From Lates calcarifer (taxonomy: Eukaryota > Chordata > Actinopteri > Centropomidae): a DNA stretch of 64,000 nt. The position numbers and the translations under genes are program-made. This document shows positions 47,126 to 58,558 of this stretch, one piece after another; within the stretch, counting starts at the first letter, position 1, and the number at the start of each line of letters is the position of its first letter. The stretch is from NCBI RefSeq assembly GCF_001640805.2, contig NC_066843.1, positions 7,089,621-7,153,620 on the forward strand, in the 5' to 3' direction. The notes beneath the pieces are model-generated. The model had not been told where the DNA came from and ran no database searches. It was given only the letters and a program-made list of their open reading frames with translations.

Positions 47126-50100
47126 ACAATTTCAGATAACTTCAATTTATTTCTCCATCAAAACAAAATATATCTCATGCACCATCTAATATAATCCCAT
47201 GACAAAAACAAGACAACAAAATTGCTTATTGAAAAAAAATCAATTTGTTTTATCATTTTATAAAAGCAAGTGATACACGCATTAATGACCACTTTGTCCT
47301 CTATCATCATACCACGTGGCAAACTCTGAACAGTGATATCTTATCCGATAAGTGAACACAGTCACAACAGTGGAATTACAGGAACAATTTTAATCTCTGT
47401 CTCCAGGGTGCTGCTTTCACAAGAAGCAGAGACCAGAGTGTGCTGTTCCACTGCTGCGTCTCAATTAATTGAAAAGGAGCGATAAAAGACAGAGATCAAG
47501 CCTAGCTGGCCAGAAACAAGACAAAAATTTCATTTTATGGGGACTCAAAAAAGACATAACTCATTTGCTCTGTGGTGATTTGCCATCTGGTCGTGAAACT
47601 GCTGTTGCTACTATTTTGTCTGACTTGCCTCTGCATTCTGGCTTTTGTCCTCCATTAAAGCTGCAATACCATAGTCAAAGTCAAGCAGATGCTATGCTAA
47701 CAAGGTTTACTCTCTAAACATCTCATTAACCAGACTCATAGATCTGATATCTGATATCATACTGGCCCGTTTAACATTTTCTCAGCTCATTCGTTGCTAA
47801 AAGGTGTTATTCAAATCATCATTTGTCATATCAGCCATACATTGTAAGAGCCGTCTTCACCATCGACAGTACACCTCAGTGAAAATACTTCCTCCTTCCT
47901 CTGCTGGGAATACTATTCTTTAACCATTGCTTGCTTCTGATTTGGCTCCACTGTCGATGCAGCTGTGGGGAAGTGAAGCGCTTGACATTTAAGACTCACT
48001 CCTGAGCTGCAGTGTGCTCCCTCTTTGCATAAATGATGGCTATAGCACATGCAAAACTAAAGACTACATGTTTCCACTGCACTAATCTCCTATTACTGCC
48101 ATAGTGTGGCAGCTGATATTACGAAGCATAGCTCTTTGTCTTGAACTATGCATCATTTTCATGCAGATGTTTGCTTTTTGGAGACATTATTTACAGCACA
48201 GACTTCTCAGCTATGACTCATTAGATTCAGTTATAGCTGCAACCGAGAAAACAGTTTCACTAACAGTTTCCTGTAGGGTCAGTTATCAAATTGGACATTA
48301 TATTCTTTAACTTCGCAGCTCTCTGGCTACAGTTATCTCTGACTGAGGGAGACGATAACAACAAAATCTGTTAGACTCTGCAAGGCCATGGTTATGTAAC
48401 TCTTAAATATAAGATCAGTGAAATACTCTGCTCTTGAATTATTCCATCCTAGTATTTCTCCTTCAGTTCTTTCAAAGTGGCACAGCTGACTTATGTTCAA
48501 CACTCCTACACACTCCCTATAAAGCCTGAGTGTGCTCGCAGAGCCATGGCGAAGCATTTTGTTTTGAAACCGTGCATTCTAACAATCTTCCACTACTGCT
48601 TTTCATTTTTTATTGCTGGCCAGAACTAATCCATTACTTGCAATGGGGAGCTGAAGAGGCCCAGAGACAATTCTTGAGAGTTTAATGAAATATCTATCTC
48701 CAGGTTCTTTTAACACCGTGGACCTTCAGGGTTTCACTTCAGGGCTTTGTTGCTGATTCCTCCTCCCCACCCCTCACCCGAAGTGCCGAGAAGGAAATGA
48801 AGGGATAGGTGTGTGTAAACAGTAAAGCACTGATTAAGACCTGATGTCGTAGCAGAGCTGCATGTGGCGTGCTTATCTCTGGTTCATGGATAAAGCTAAG
48901 CAATGATCAAATAAGACTTTATAGGTTTCCAGTAACAACAGCAATACAAATGAACATGACATTTACCTGCTATCTCTGCGTGACTCACTGGCAAATACGA
49001 AAGGTTGTGTACCTATAATAGGGTAATTCTGAATTCTAAGGATTACATATCGCCATGGGACCCAAAAGATTACTGTGATTTATTTGAGTTGTTAAAATGC
49101 AATATGATCTCAGGCTTTGCACAGTGCAACATGAAGAATGTGAAAACAGCAAAGCAAGAAACTAGAAAATGAAAATGTGAGTATTTGGTAATAAAATACT
49201 GCACCCTTTAGGTGTAGTGATAAAAAAAATCCACTATCCACTAAATTGGATCCATTGTGAAATTAGCTTCTGTTCAAACAAGAGGCATTTAATACTTAGA
49301 ATCATCTGCTGCATTACGCAGTTCTCCATGTCAGGATTATGGTATGTGCTATAAACTGTGAAGAATTTACATCATAATCCTTAATCTTCTTAGCAAACTT
49401 CAGCTGCTTTATTAAAGGCTCCATTCAACAGAACAACACAAAGGCATTTCATCATTCTAATAAACAATATTTATTACAACACTTCCCAAAGTGCTGATCG
49501 AGTCTGTTTCATTACAAATGTTTCCTCATTTTCTCAAGAGCATGTTCATCATAGTGGAAAGTCACCAATACTCTACTTTTGTAGACAGAATTATTGAGCC
49601 ATCAGACATGAGTAATATTCTTTTTCTTTCATTTTGAGAGACAGTGATGTTGTTTGTCCAAAAAGACAAGCAGGCCCACAGACATCAACAGAGATTAGGC
49701 TGAGATAACATTTAGTTAAATGCAAAACTGTAAAAGCTCTCTGAAAATATCCAGGTACCATTACATCTCCCATTTGGGCTCAATACAGTCCCCAGGAAAT
49801 ATTTTGTCTGGAGCCTGGTTCTACACCTCTGTGAATTGTCACCCATATCTCAGATTAGGTCGAGTGATTCAAATGACCGGTGTTGTTTTTGTAAATGGAT
49901 GTTTCCACTGTTTCAGAAGCAGCAGATTTTTGAGCCAAATCCAAACACATTTGCCGTCAAGCAAGGATGAAACTCAATGCATTTACGATGACTGCTGTAA
50001 CGCAACTAATGCAGCACCTCCCACTCACAGTTCACGTTTCTTCCAAAAGAAGATGTCTTGCCATTATGTTAGGCTCTCTGACCTCTGTCAGTCCCGTCTG

Positions 50101-50419
50101 TGTTTTTCTGAATGTGTTTCCTGTAGTGCTGCCTTCTGTGGTTTGGGTTAGCTTATGATTAGCAGGCGTTCAGACCAAACATCCCTGCATTAAAACTAGG
50201 GGTTTGCTTTGATTGGGGGTGTGTTATTTCAGGTACCGGTGGAACAGTGAAATACAAGCCGGGGAGGGGGATATACATCAACACATGATTTTACAGCTTT
50301 GGAAACATCATGTTTTTTTTTCTGAGAAAGTTGTAGAGAGAGAGTTATAGAAATGGTCAGAAATAGCCTTGATCCTATGTCAAAAATGCTCTAAAGCAAG
50401 TTCTAAGAGAGCACACTGG

Positions 50420-50800
50420 TGCCTTTAGGTTAGGTTAGGTTTATACTTACACCGCCAAAACACTATTTGCCTGTGGGGTTTCTGTTTTTTCATGTACTTC
50501 AAACAATGGTGACTGAAACTGAGCTGATTACGTTGGAGTCGGGGCTGATAAATGCTGAACAAAAGTAACTTTTACTGAAAATACTGCAGCACAGGAAAGA
50601 GAGAACATGTCAGAGGAAATGGTGAGCATGACCATTGAATTGAATGCAGCAAAAGGAGGGTGAATTGTGTAGGGGGAAATGCAATGCATACCAGGCTGAC
50701 CAGCTATTGCATAGGCTACAGCTCTGGCTATGCAATAGGGTATGCAGCTATGCTGTACCTATGGCATTGATTCTCTGCAGAAGTATGAAGGGGCCTTTAG
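50420..50800. mobile_element. MITE-like element, related to 54290-54650
   Basis: Left side GCCTTTAGGTTAGG...TTATACTT and right side AGTATGAAGGGGCCTTTAGG are imperfect inverted copies. Near the right end CTATTGCATAG (50704-50714) pairs with CTATGCAATAG (50728-50738). The right end matches the end of the element at 54290-54650 (AAGTATGAACTGGCCTTA). No ORF. Limits approximate. Confidence 0.45.
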
Positions 50801-51104
50801 GGTTTAGGTTGGTTTATTAAAGTTACCTATAACAAAACACCAATTCCTACACAAGAGATCTGTAAGGTGTTTTTGTTTTTTTATTTTTCAAACTGAACAA
50901 ATGAACTGTTGAATGAAATGAGATTCTTGAGATGCACCTCAATACTGGATGGTGCATACAAAAATAAAGAAGGGATTTGTGTTTCGTATGATTGTGATAT
51001 TTAAGTATGACTTACCAAGCACTGCTCTGATGAACGGCTGCATATGAAGAGTTTATTGGGGACCATCCACTGCTGAAGAAGGCAGGGTTTCAGGGTTTGA
51101 GTGC

Positions 51105-51126
51105 GTGTGTGTGTGTGTGTGTGTGT
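51105..51126. repeat. (GT)n microsatellite
   Basis: About eleven GT units just upstream of the CpG-rich block. Confidence 0.9.
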
Positions 51127-51554
51127 CTTCCCTCTCGGTCCCCACCTCCCTGCCCTCCGTCCAATCAGCGTAGAGAACCGGCCATTCGGGCCTCGAGTCC
51201 GTGGAGCGGCATCAGAGCAGAGCGGTGCGAGGAGGACGGTGGGGGGAGGGTCACGTGTGTACACACTGTAGGGCTCAGCAGCACTCCAGCAGTAGTAAAG
51301 TCTGCAACAGACGGCCCCTTTTCAGAACAAGCCTCGTCCGGAAAGTTGATAGATGAAGAGCGAGTCAACCGAAATGCGGTAAAAACGGTTTGTTATCGCT
51401 CTTTTTAGGCTTTGAGAACGCGGGGAGAGCCGAAGTGTGTATTTTAGCATGTCCTGTTTGTCAGATGAAGCGATTGAGAAATGCCAGTGGAAATGCTACA
51501 TCCAAACCCAATGCCTCCGTAGGTTTGTCACCGAGCCAAATCTATACGTTCCCG
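51127..51554 (+). promoter_or_regulatory. gpr146: Probable gpr146 promoter and non-coding first exon
   Basis: A locally CpG-rich block in AT-rich surroundings. It has a CCAAT box (51161-51165, CCAATCAG), an E-box GTCACGTG (51250-51257) and GC-rich purine stretches. It ends in a good splice donor, CCCG|GTGAGT (51555). In vertebrates GPR146 has non-coding 5' exons and a single coding exon. The link to the coding exon 6 kb away is inference: no transcript data, and the transcription start is not located. Confidence 0.45.
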
Positions 51555-51974
51555 GTGAGTTTTGCTCTCTTTTCTACTATTTCTATCCACGAACGCGATA
51601 GGTTTGCATCGCATTTTCATCTCGCGGTGGTGGAAAAGTGGATTTACACCGCTGAAGGTGCCTGTGAGTGGCTTTAGTTGTACCAACAATAGCCGCAGAA
51701 ATGGTAGAATAATAGTAAAGCCGTGACAGCTATCCACGCTTTGATCTGCGCAGTCAAGTGTGATGGAGGGACCCCGTGTCCTCAATAATAATAATACTAA
51801 GAGACCCCGATACGCTGGTTTGTTTTCTTATTCTTGTTCAGCAGTGGCGGCTCCACGGTTTTAAGGACGCATTTTATATTTGGGAAAGAACACCTGAAGG
51901 TGTTTCTCACGGGATCAGTTTTCTTCAGTGCTGGGAAATAGCTCTATCAGTTTAATCAGAGACCTCTTGAGTTA

Positions 51975-52016
51975 AAAAAAAAAAAAAAAAAAAGAAAGAA
52001 AGAAAGAAAAGAAAAG
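51975..52016. repeat. Poly-A passing into (AAAG)n
   Basis: About twenty A followed by AAAGAAAGAAAG units. Possibly a retroposon tail, though no body is recognised. Confidence 0.85.
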
Positions 52017-52556
52017 CTCCTTCACAAGAAATTTTAACACCAAAAACAGTTTTACAGTTGTGGCAGACTGCTCTTTAGATGAATAACAGCCCTTTTCATC
52101 TTCCATTGAAACCCACAACTAATGGGATGTCACAGTGAGTTTGTTTATTTAACCATATGTAATGTTTATAACCAGTAGGCTGCAGGATGAAGGCAGCCTG
52201 ATTTACTGGATCAGTAAACTCAGCCTACTAATGTATCTCCTTAACTCCCAGGCCATCAATAAGTCATTAGTAACTAGTTTTTAAACATATGTACAGACTT
52301 GTGTTGTCATAAAATATAAACTCATAAACTGCTCAAAGCATAATTAATATTACATTCTTGTATTCAAAATGTACATGAATATTCACCTAGTGTGCGCAGT
52401 TTTCTTTTTATTTTGTATTTTCAACACTACTGCGTCTTTGTTTTGATGAATAAAGCTTTTAAAGTCACTGTTTTGTGAGAGATACTAACAGATGCTTATT
52501 TGCTACTGCTCAGACTTAGGCTAGTAAAGATAACGTGTGGACGGAAGTTTCAGTAA

Positions 52557-52574
52557 TGATGATGATGATGATGA
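52557..52574. repeat. (GAT)n microsatellite
   Basis: Six GAT units. Confidence 0.85.
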
Positions 52575-52757
52575 TATGGTAATTATGTTTTTTACATGAC
52601 AGCCAGCACATAAACCTGTACATATTACACATTAACTAGAGAGCTGAGCTATTTAAGTGCTCAGATAAGTCTGACCTGGCACCAAATTAAATGCTTCTTG
52701 AGATCGGCTTTGCACTTGTTTTTGTCAACTTCATCCATGTGAGCAAAAGGGACAAAA

Positions 52758-52762
<5 letters not shown>

Positions 52763-52805
<43 letters not shown>

Positions 52806-52806
52806 A
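52763..52806. repeat. (TG)n(CG)n(CA) alternating purine-pyrimidine tract
   Basis: About sixteen TG units continue without a break into CGCGCGCGCG and CACAC, a strictly alternating tract of more than 40 bases of the type known to favour Z-DNA. Confidence 0.9.
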
Positions 52807-54289
52807 CGTCTGTGACTTAATGACAGTAAGCCTGCTTTGTGCTGACCATTGAACTCTGACTTTGTTGTTGCCTGTGACAGTTGAACAAGTTGCTGAAAAG
52901 AAGCTCATGAGGCTGTCGAGACTGACCGTGACTCGCTCTTGACCGGAGTCTGTTACACTAGAACTTGATGTTAGGAAATGACTGTTTTTCCAAAGCAAAC
53001 GTGACGTCATTGCATGTCCTCTGTGCCGCAGTGAGTGAATGAAATCATCAACATTTGGACTTTTATTTATCATTTATCTTGTTAACCATTCAAGATTTGC
53101 AGATCGACAGATTTTGAAAGAATGGTGCTAAGCACGACATCTGTAGTTGGCAAGCAATCCATTCTGCTCACACACAAATTCAGGTGCGTTGTCTCAATCC
53201 TGTCGGGACTGATAATGATTTGGGGAAAACGTTCTGAATTATATAAAACTTCCCCACGGTAATGGAGTCAGTGGGAGCTTAGTCATTTTAATTTGCAAAA
53301 TGTTATGCAGCATTATCATACACCTGAAGCCAGATCCCTCATTAATTCTCTCAGTCAATGGGCTGCTTTCCAAGAATAATAGGCAGCTGAGAAGATCCCT
53401 AAAACCAGGAAAGATTTAGGGTCTTCTTTAGATGAATCATTTACATCTTAATGGACTCTCATGCTGTAAGTAGTCTGATAGTTTTATGGGCAGTTACTTT
53501 GAATTATGCTAGAAAATTCTGCCCATCAAATGTCACTCTGACGCTGCTAAACAGTTATAACGTGTAAATGTGAGACATGTAATCTTATTTTCTTTCTGTA
53601 GTACTTCTGCTGCTGCTCCACTGCACACTGTCTGCAGATATGAGTAGCGAATCATGTGACATCACTCAGTGCTTTCTGAGAAGGGCCTGTAAATTCCAGT
53701 AAGGATATATGAGGGGTGTGGGCCCAGTATGTCACACTACTCCCATCAGCCCGCGAGATCTGGCATCAAAACAGTGAGACGTCAAGCACGTGTGCGTCAC
53801 TCCTACGAGATCGCCTTTGGTGGAGCTGAAGTGTGCTGAAGCAGGGCCTGCCTTCAGCTCCCCCTCTGGGAATATTTAACTTAACCACTTTTGACATGAA
53901 GTGGTGTAAAAAGTTCAGACAGGCCTTAATCTCATCTACGACTGCAGTCATGTGCAGGAAGAACACAACAAAGATTCTTAGTTTAGCTTATACTTACTTA
54001 TTTGTGTAGTATTAAATATGGCATTTTTATGGGAAGCAGCAGAGGAGAAGCGGCCATCTTTCTCCTGGTTTTATTATCTCATCTCATGCATATTTACAGC
54101 AATATATGTGTAGAAATGCTGTATGAAAGGCACAATTCTGGAAATGTGATCTTTCATGTAGTTACAGGTATCTGCATAAATAATGGAGAGTAATAGGAAT
54201 GGGCAGCATGACCAAAATCAGTCACTTCTGAGTACCAGTATGTTATAAGCACCTGCTAGAGTTGCAACTCCTGATCATTTTCATTCAGT

Positions 54290-54650
54290 GCCATAGGTAG
54301 AGTGTAGCACACATACCCTATGCCATGCCTATGCCTAGAAATGTAACTACATGTGGAGTCGGCATAGACCACAACAGCTATGATTGGTCCACTTGGAAGC
54401 ATTGTATTTCTTCCTACCTCAGTCCACACTCCAATACTCCTGTCCCCTCAGTCGGTTCAGTGGTCATATGCACTCTCCTCAGTGGTCATATCTCCTCTGA
54501 TGTCTTCTCACTTTTGAGTTGCAGAAATTTCAGTAAAAGTGACTGTTGATCAACCTTTTCACGGCGCAAATGTACGCACATGTATAAATGCTCACAATGG
54601 CGTAGGCTCTGTGTCAGTCCTACCCTATGCATAAGTATGAACTGGCCTTA
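54290..54650. mobile_element. MITE-like teleost repeat with CCTATGCCAT ends
   Basis: The left part (GCCATAGGTAGAGTGTAGC, CCTATGCCATGCCTATGCC, AATGTAACTACATGTGGAG) and right part (AATGGCGTAGGCTCTGTG, CCTACCCTATGCATAAGTATG) are related in inverted sense and flank an interior with a TTGGTCC...GAAG motif found in a common fish element. The end matches that at 50800. No ORF; limits approximate. Confidence 0.5.
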
Positions 54651-55358
54651 ATAATGTGATAATGATAATGTTGTGTGGCTATTACAGTAAATGACAATAA
54701 TACAATAAAAAGAAAATTTCTGTACTTAAATGAAACACAACTACCACAACTCTGTATTCCTCAGACAGTACACATATAACAACCGAAAATGCTGCCAGTT
54801 GTTTCGTTCATGTTAACAGCAAATCTCCGACCTTCACTTAACCCCAAACAATGTCACCCCTGTCTACTGACAGAATCTGAAACTGGTCATAAAATGAGAT
54901 TGTCCTCATTACCTTGAATGAAAACACTCATAGCTCATATTGTACTGAGTGTGGTGGTGCCTCTGAGTCAGGAGGAGTAGACGTCTCTCCTGTTTTTCCC
55001 TCAGCTGAGTGGAAAACTAGAGATTTCATTATCACGGGCTGCTGGCAAAATGTGCAGAGCTAAAGTGCAGTGACTTTCACAACAGCCGGGTAGAAGTTGC
55101 CCAGAGTGAATTGATGCAGACAGAGCAAAGCAAAAGTAGTGGTTGCTCACAAGCCTAACATGAAAAACCCAATTTAAATTGTTATTAAGTGTTGGTCCTA
55201 GCAGCTGAATATATTTTCCTATGTTGCAGCGACTTGCAGGATATGCAAAGTAGACAAATCATATTGAAGTGACTGGAATTTTCTTCACTTTTCACGTGTC
55301 ATTATTCATTGCATGGTAACTATGCCTTGACTTGTTTGTTCTAGTTTTAATGAGTGAA

Positions 55359-55387
55359 ATCCTTCCTCTGATTTTAAGAGGAAGGAT
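55359..55387. repeat. Inverted repeat, 11-bp arms, 7-nt loop
   Basis: ATCCTTCCTCT, loop GATTTTA, AGAGGAAGGAT. Perfect arms with one polypurine strand; the arm carries GGAA (ETS-like) cores facing each other. Confidence 0.85.
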
Positions 55388-56218
55388 CCAATGGTTCATC
55401 TCAGGTGAAATGTCACTTCCAGTAGGAAATACTAAGGTTTCAATTTCCGCAGTTAACTTTCAATTTACCTTTCATCTGTACTTCATCGCCGTTTTGTCAG
55501 TGTCAAGATCTGAGATGAGATACAGGGTTAATCTTATCCACAGAGGCACAGGAAACAGGAACTATTTCTTCTAACTTATGATTTTGAAATAAACTATTTC
55601 AGTCATAGCGGTGCTAAGTTTCTGTAGTATTTGATCTGAAGTCTTGATTAGTGCATATCTGCTTGTTCAAGACTTCTTTGGAAGCAAAGACTCCTTTTCA
55701 TGCAAAATTATGAGGTGCCCTGCAGCTGTCGGAAGCTGCAGAGTGAGCCAACGTGGTAATGAAAGGGTGGCAGAAATGTCTGTATACAGCAGGTGCTAAT
55801 GAATGGGGACAGCCAGCCACAAGGCAGTGAGCTCTCTTTAATAATCACCAACTTCTCTTAGAGTCATTTTCCCTTTAAGTGATGAGAGGTTGTTGAAGGA
55901 GTGAAGGGTGAATAAACTACTATACATTCAGACAATAGTACAGAATCAATGGGAGACGACCGTGGCTAATTATGCGCTTTTGTTATGGTCTGTTTTAGTC
56001 AATGAGTCACCTAGCTGCTGGTGTTAGAGAGCTATGTTTACAAGGGGGAGTGTGTGTGGGGGGGTTACCAGTGCTCCTGTTCTGGGAATGACAGGTTTTT
56101 TTGTGAAGAGTAACTCTACACTTTCTTCCTCCCGATCCCGTTCCAGTCCAGCTCTGAGCTCCAGCCTCCACTATAGTCTTACTGCAGCCAGAGTAGTATA
56201 GAGGAGGGACTGAGTCCT

Positions 56219-56250
56219 TGGTGTGTGGTGTGTGTGTGTGTGTGCGTGCG
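56219..56250. repeat. (GT)n microsatellite with GC interruptions
   Basis: GTGTGTGG then a long GT run ending GTGCGTGCGCG. Confidence 0.85.
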
Positions 56251-56488
56251 CGTATGTGCGTCTGTGTCTGCGGCTTAAGGCCAAAACAGCCCCTCTGTAG
56301 TGGAGTTACGTAAGTAAACGGAGGAATGTTTCCCCTTTACTGGCATCGTTACTCATCCTCCTGAAAACAGAACTCCCTTCCTACACTTTGTTCCAGGGTA
56401 ATTTCTGTTTTTAAGAGGAGGTTTCCAGAAAATTCTTGCACAGATTAGCACATGTATTTTTTCCTGTAAATTGTATTTCCTCAGAGAA

Positions 56489-56490
<2 letters not shown>

Positions 56491-56520
<30 letters not shown>
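56491..56520. repeat. 30-base T homopolymer
   Basis: Thirty consecutive T. Length is likely to be unreliable. Confidence 0.95.
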
Positions 56521-56521
<1 letters not shown>

Positions 56522-57556
56522 TTTTATGCAGTTTTGAGATTGAAGCCAAACATGTGGAAACACAATAGCCAAATTATCACAGAGGAAACATAATACGGTG
56601 AACTTTAGGTGACTTATTTCTGTAATCCTGCGATAGCTTTGTGATCTTTCTTTTCCGTGTCTGAAGCTATTTGAATAATTTATGTAAAATGACCAGAGTA
56701 AATTATGCAAAGGGAGCATTACATAACTTTTTAAAAACTTGCATCCCCATATCAGGCTTCATCCACAAAGGCTCCCGACATATGCACGGCCATTTTCTCT
56801 GACCTTGCCCTGAACTCCAACCCCACAACTCAATCCTCACTGACCCTACACCAGAGCCTGTGCCACATTTCACTCTTTATAAATCTACCCATCATCGCGT
56901 GCCCAGCCCAGCCCACCCCACCCCTCCCTCCTTCAGTCAACTTGGCAGTAACCTGAACAGAAGGTGCAAATGCTTAACTTTAAAGACGTGTTCTTCTTTA
57001 TCTCTGCTGCTTGACCATGTGAAAAGCATAAGGGCAGCTCCACACAGGCAGCAACAGGCCCCGCATGTGACTGTGACAAAGAGAGAAAAAGGGGAGGGGG
57101 GGGGGCGAAGACAGAAAAAGCTTGCAGAGGCGTCAAACAAACGCAGTTTTGTATTCTTCCACCAGAACAAGGGCCTCATTTGCTCTAGCCTGCGTGGCTC
57201 TCAGAGAGGAGAAACAGTGGGTTTTGAGGCTGAGCTCGCAATTGAAACATATTGTGGGGCGTCTGCATTCAGCCAGTCAGATGCAGTGAAGTGAAATTAA
57301 CAGTGTTACCCAGGGCATAATAGCCGTGCCGACGCTGACGTGTTTTTTGTGTCAAGGCCGGGCTTGCTCCTCTAGCCAGCACAGAGAACCAATAACAGAG
57401 AGGGTTGGAAATGTACGCATACAGACTTGTGTATAAAACATATGAATTTGTGTGCACATGACATTTATTATTAGTGCAGTAACTGACTCCTTTCTCCCCA
57501 TCTTTCTGCCTGCAGTCGACCTGTTGAGAGTGCTTGACCTGTGCCAGAGCCCAGCG

Positions 57557-58558
57557 ATGTGGATCTGCATGGTTTACAATGAGACGGACACCAGCGTGGA
57601 CTTCCGGCTCTGCCAGGACTTTGGGCTCATCCTGTCAGTCTTCTCCCTCATCTACCTCCTGGTGTGCTTCCCCCTGGGGCTGTGCTACAATGTGCTGCTG
57701 GTCGTGGTCAACCTTTCCAACAAGGTGTCCATGACCATGCCGGACGTCTACTTCGTCAACATGGCCATCGCAGGCCTTGTGCTCAATGTGGTGGCGCCCG
57801 TGGAGCTGCTGAGCTCTACCTTCACCCGCTGGCACGCATGGGAGTACAACAACGAGGTCTACATCACCCTCCTCATCCTCTTCAACATCTCATCACTGGT
57901 CATCATGTACTCCACCACACTGCTCAGTCTGGACTACTACATAGAGCGAGCGCTGCCTCGCACGTACATGTCCAGTGTGTACAACACCAAGCACGTGTGC
58001 GGGTTCATCTGGGGCGGCGCCGTGCTCACCAGCTTTTCTTCACTGCTCTTTTACGTGTGTAACCACATCTCCACAAAGATGGTAGAATGCTCCAAAATGC
58101 AGAATAAGGAGGCGGCGGATGCCATCATGATGTTCATCGGCTATGTGGTTCCAGCTGTGGCTGTTCTTTATGCCTTTGTGCTCATTTTGCGCATCAGGAA
58201 GGAGTCCACACCTCTGGATCAGGACTCCGCTCGCTTGGACCCTTCTATCCACAGGCTACTGCTAGCCTCAGTCTGTGTTCAGTTTCTACTGTGGACCCCG
58301 TACTACATGACTCTGTTGGTACACACTGTTGCCGGTGCACCGGGGTACACTAGCAACACACATTACCTACCTACCTATTATTTCCTGAGATGCGTGTCTA
58401 AGCTGCTGGCTTTCTCCAGCAGCTTTGCGATGCCTCTCATGTACAGGCAGATGAACAAAAACTTCTCCAACAAGCTTCAGCGGCTGCTCAGGAGGCTGCA
58501 CTGCAGAGACCAGTCTTGCCCCCATGAACGCTCAACAGTGCAGCAAGTGGTGACGTGA
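57557..58558 (+). CDS. gpr146: G protein-coupled receptor 146
   Basis: Intronless coding region of 333 residues, the length of human GPR146. The start ATG (57557) follows a splice acceptor (57515) by 41 bases; the longer ORF upstream of that acceptor is intronic. Seven hydrophobic segments are visible at about residues 23-50, 60-84, 101-124, 146-168, 189-212, 232-257 and 272-297. An N-linked sequon (NET) is at residue 8. Family-diagnostic stretches: [51 protein letters not shown] and KLLAFSSSF. It ends QQVVT, like the mammalian QQVLA. Known role: plasma-membrane orphan receptor promoting hepatic VLDL secretion and cholesterol metabolism through ERK signalling; reported as a C-peptide receptor candidate, which is disputed. 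Several class-A microswitch residues are non-canonical (see findings). High confidence. Confidence 0.97.
   Translation: MWICMVYNETDTSVDFRLCQDFGLILSVFSLIYLLVCFPLGLCYNVLLVVVNLSNKVSMTMPDVYFVNMAIAGLVLNVVAPVELLSSTFTRWHAWEYNNEVYITLLILFNISSLVIMYSTTLLSLDYYIERALPRTYMSSVYNTKHVCGFIWGGAVLTSFSSLLFYVCNHISTKMVECSKMQNKEAADAIMMFIGYVVPAVAVLYAFVLILRIRKESTPLDQDSARLDPSIHRLLLASVCVQFLLWTPYYMTLLVHTVAGAPGYTSNTHYLPTYYFLRCVSKLLAFSSSFAMPLMYRQMNKNFSNKLQRLLRRLHCRDQSCPHERSTVQQVVT

Larger units (their letters stand above)
39306..51100. other. Gene-free intergenic DNA
   Basis: No supported gene. Contains a 189-codon ORF (39902-40471) with no recognisable signature, T homopolymers (40566-40593, 42061-42082), a fish repeat (44375-44535), a CA repeat (45545-45565), the long hairpin at 47089-47125 and a MITE-like element (50420-50800). 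Confidence 0.55.
51555..57515. other. gpr146: Probable gpr146 5' intron
   Basis: If 51127-51554 is the first exon, this is a 6-kb intron ending in the acceptor TTTCTGCCTGCAG (57515). It holds microsatellites (52763-52806, 56219-56250), a poly-A/AAAG run (51975-52016), a (GAT)n run (52557-52574), an inverted repeat (55359-55387), a MITE-like element (54290-54650) and a 30-T homopolymer (56491-56520). No coding exon recognised. Confidence 0.5.

Noticed and set aside
49720..50151. 143-codon ORF
   Set aside because: No signature and no convincing splice or start context.
51390..51677. 95-codon ORF across the presumed gpr146 first exon
   Set aside because: It runs through the donor at 51555 and has no recognisable sequence.
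20120..57500. C7orf50, GPER1 or ZFAND2A exons expected near GPR146 in mammals
   Set aside because: I looked for recognisable translated segments on both strands and saw none; a profile search would be needed to exclude short exons.
57452..57556. Longer N-terminus for gpr146 (35 extra residues)
   Set aside because: This part spans a pyrimidine tract and AG acceptor (57515), so it is intron plus 5' UTR; starting at 57557 gives the family length of 333.
57664..58062. 132-codon ORF overlapping gpr146
   Set aside because: Alternative-frame shadow of a GC-rich coding exon; the gpr146 frame is clearly the coding one.
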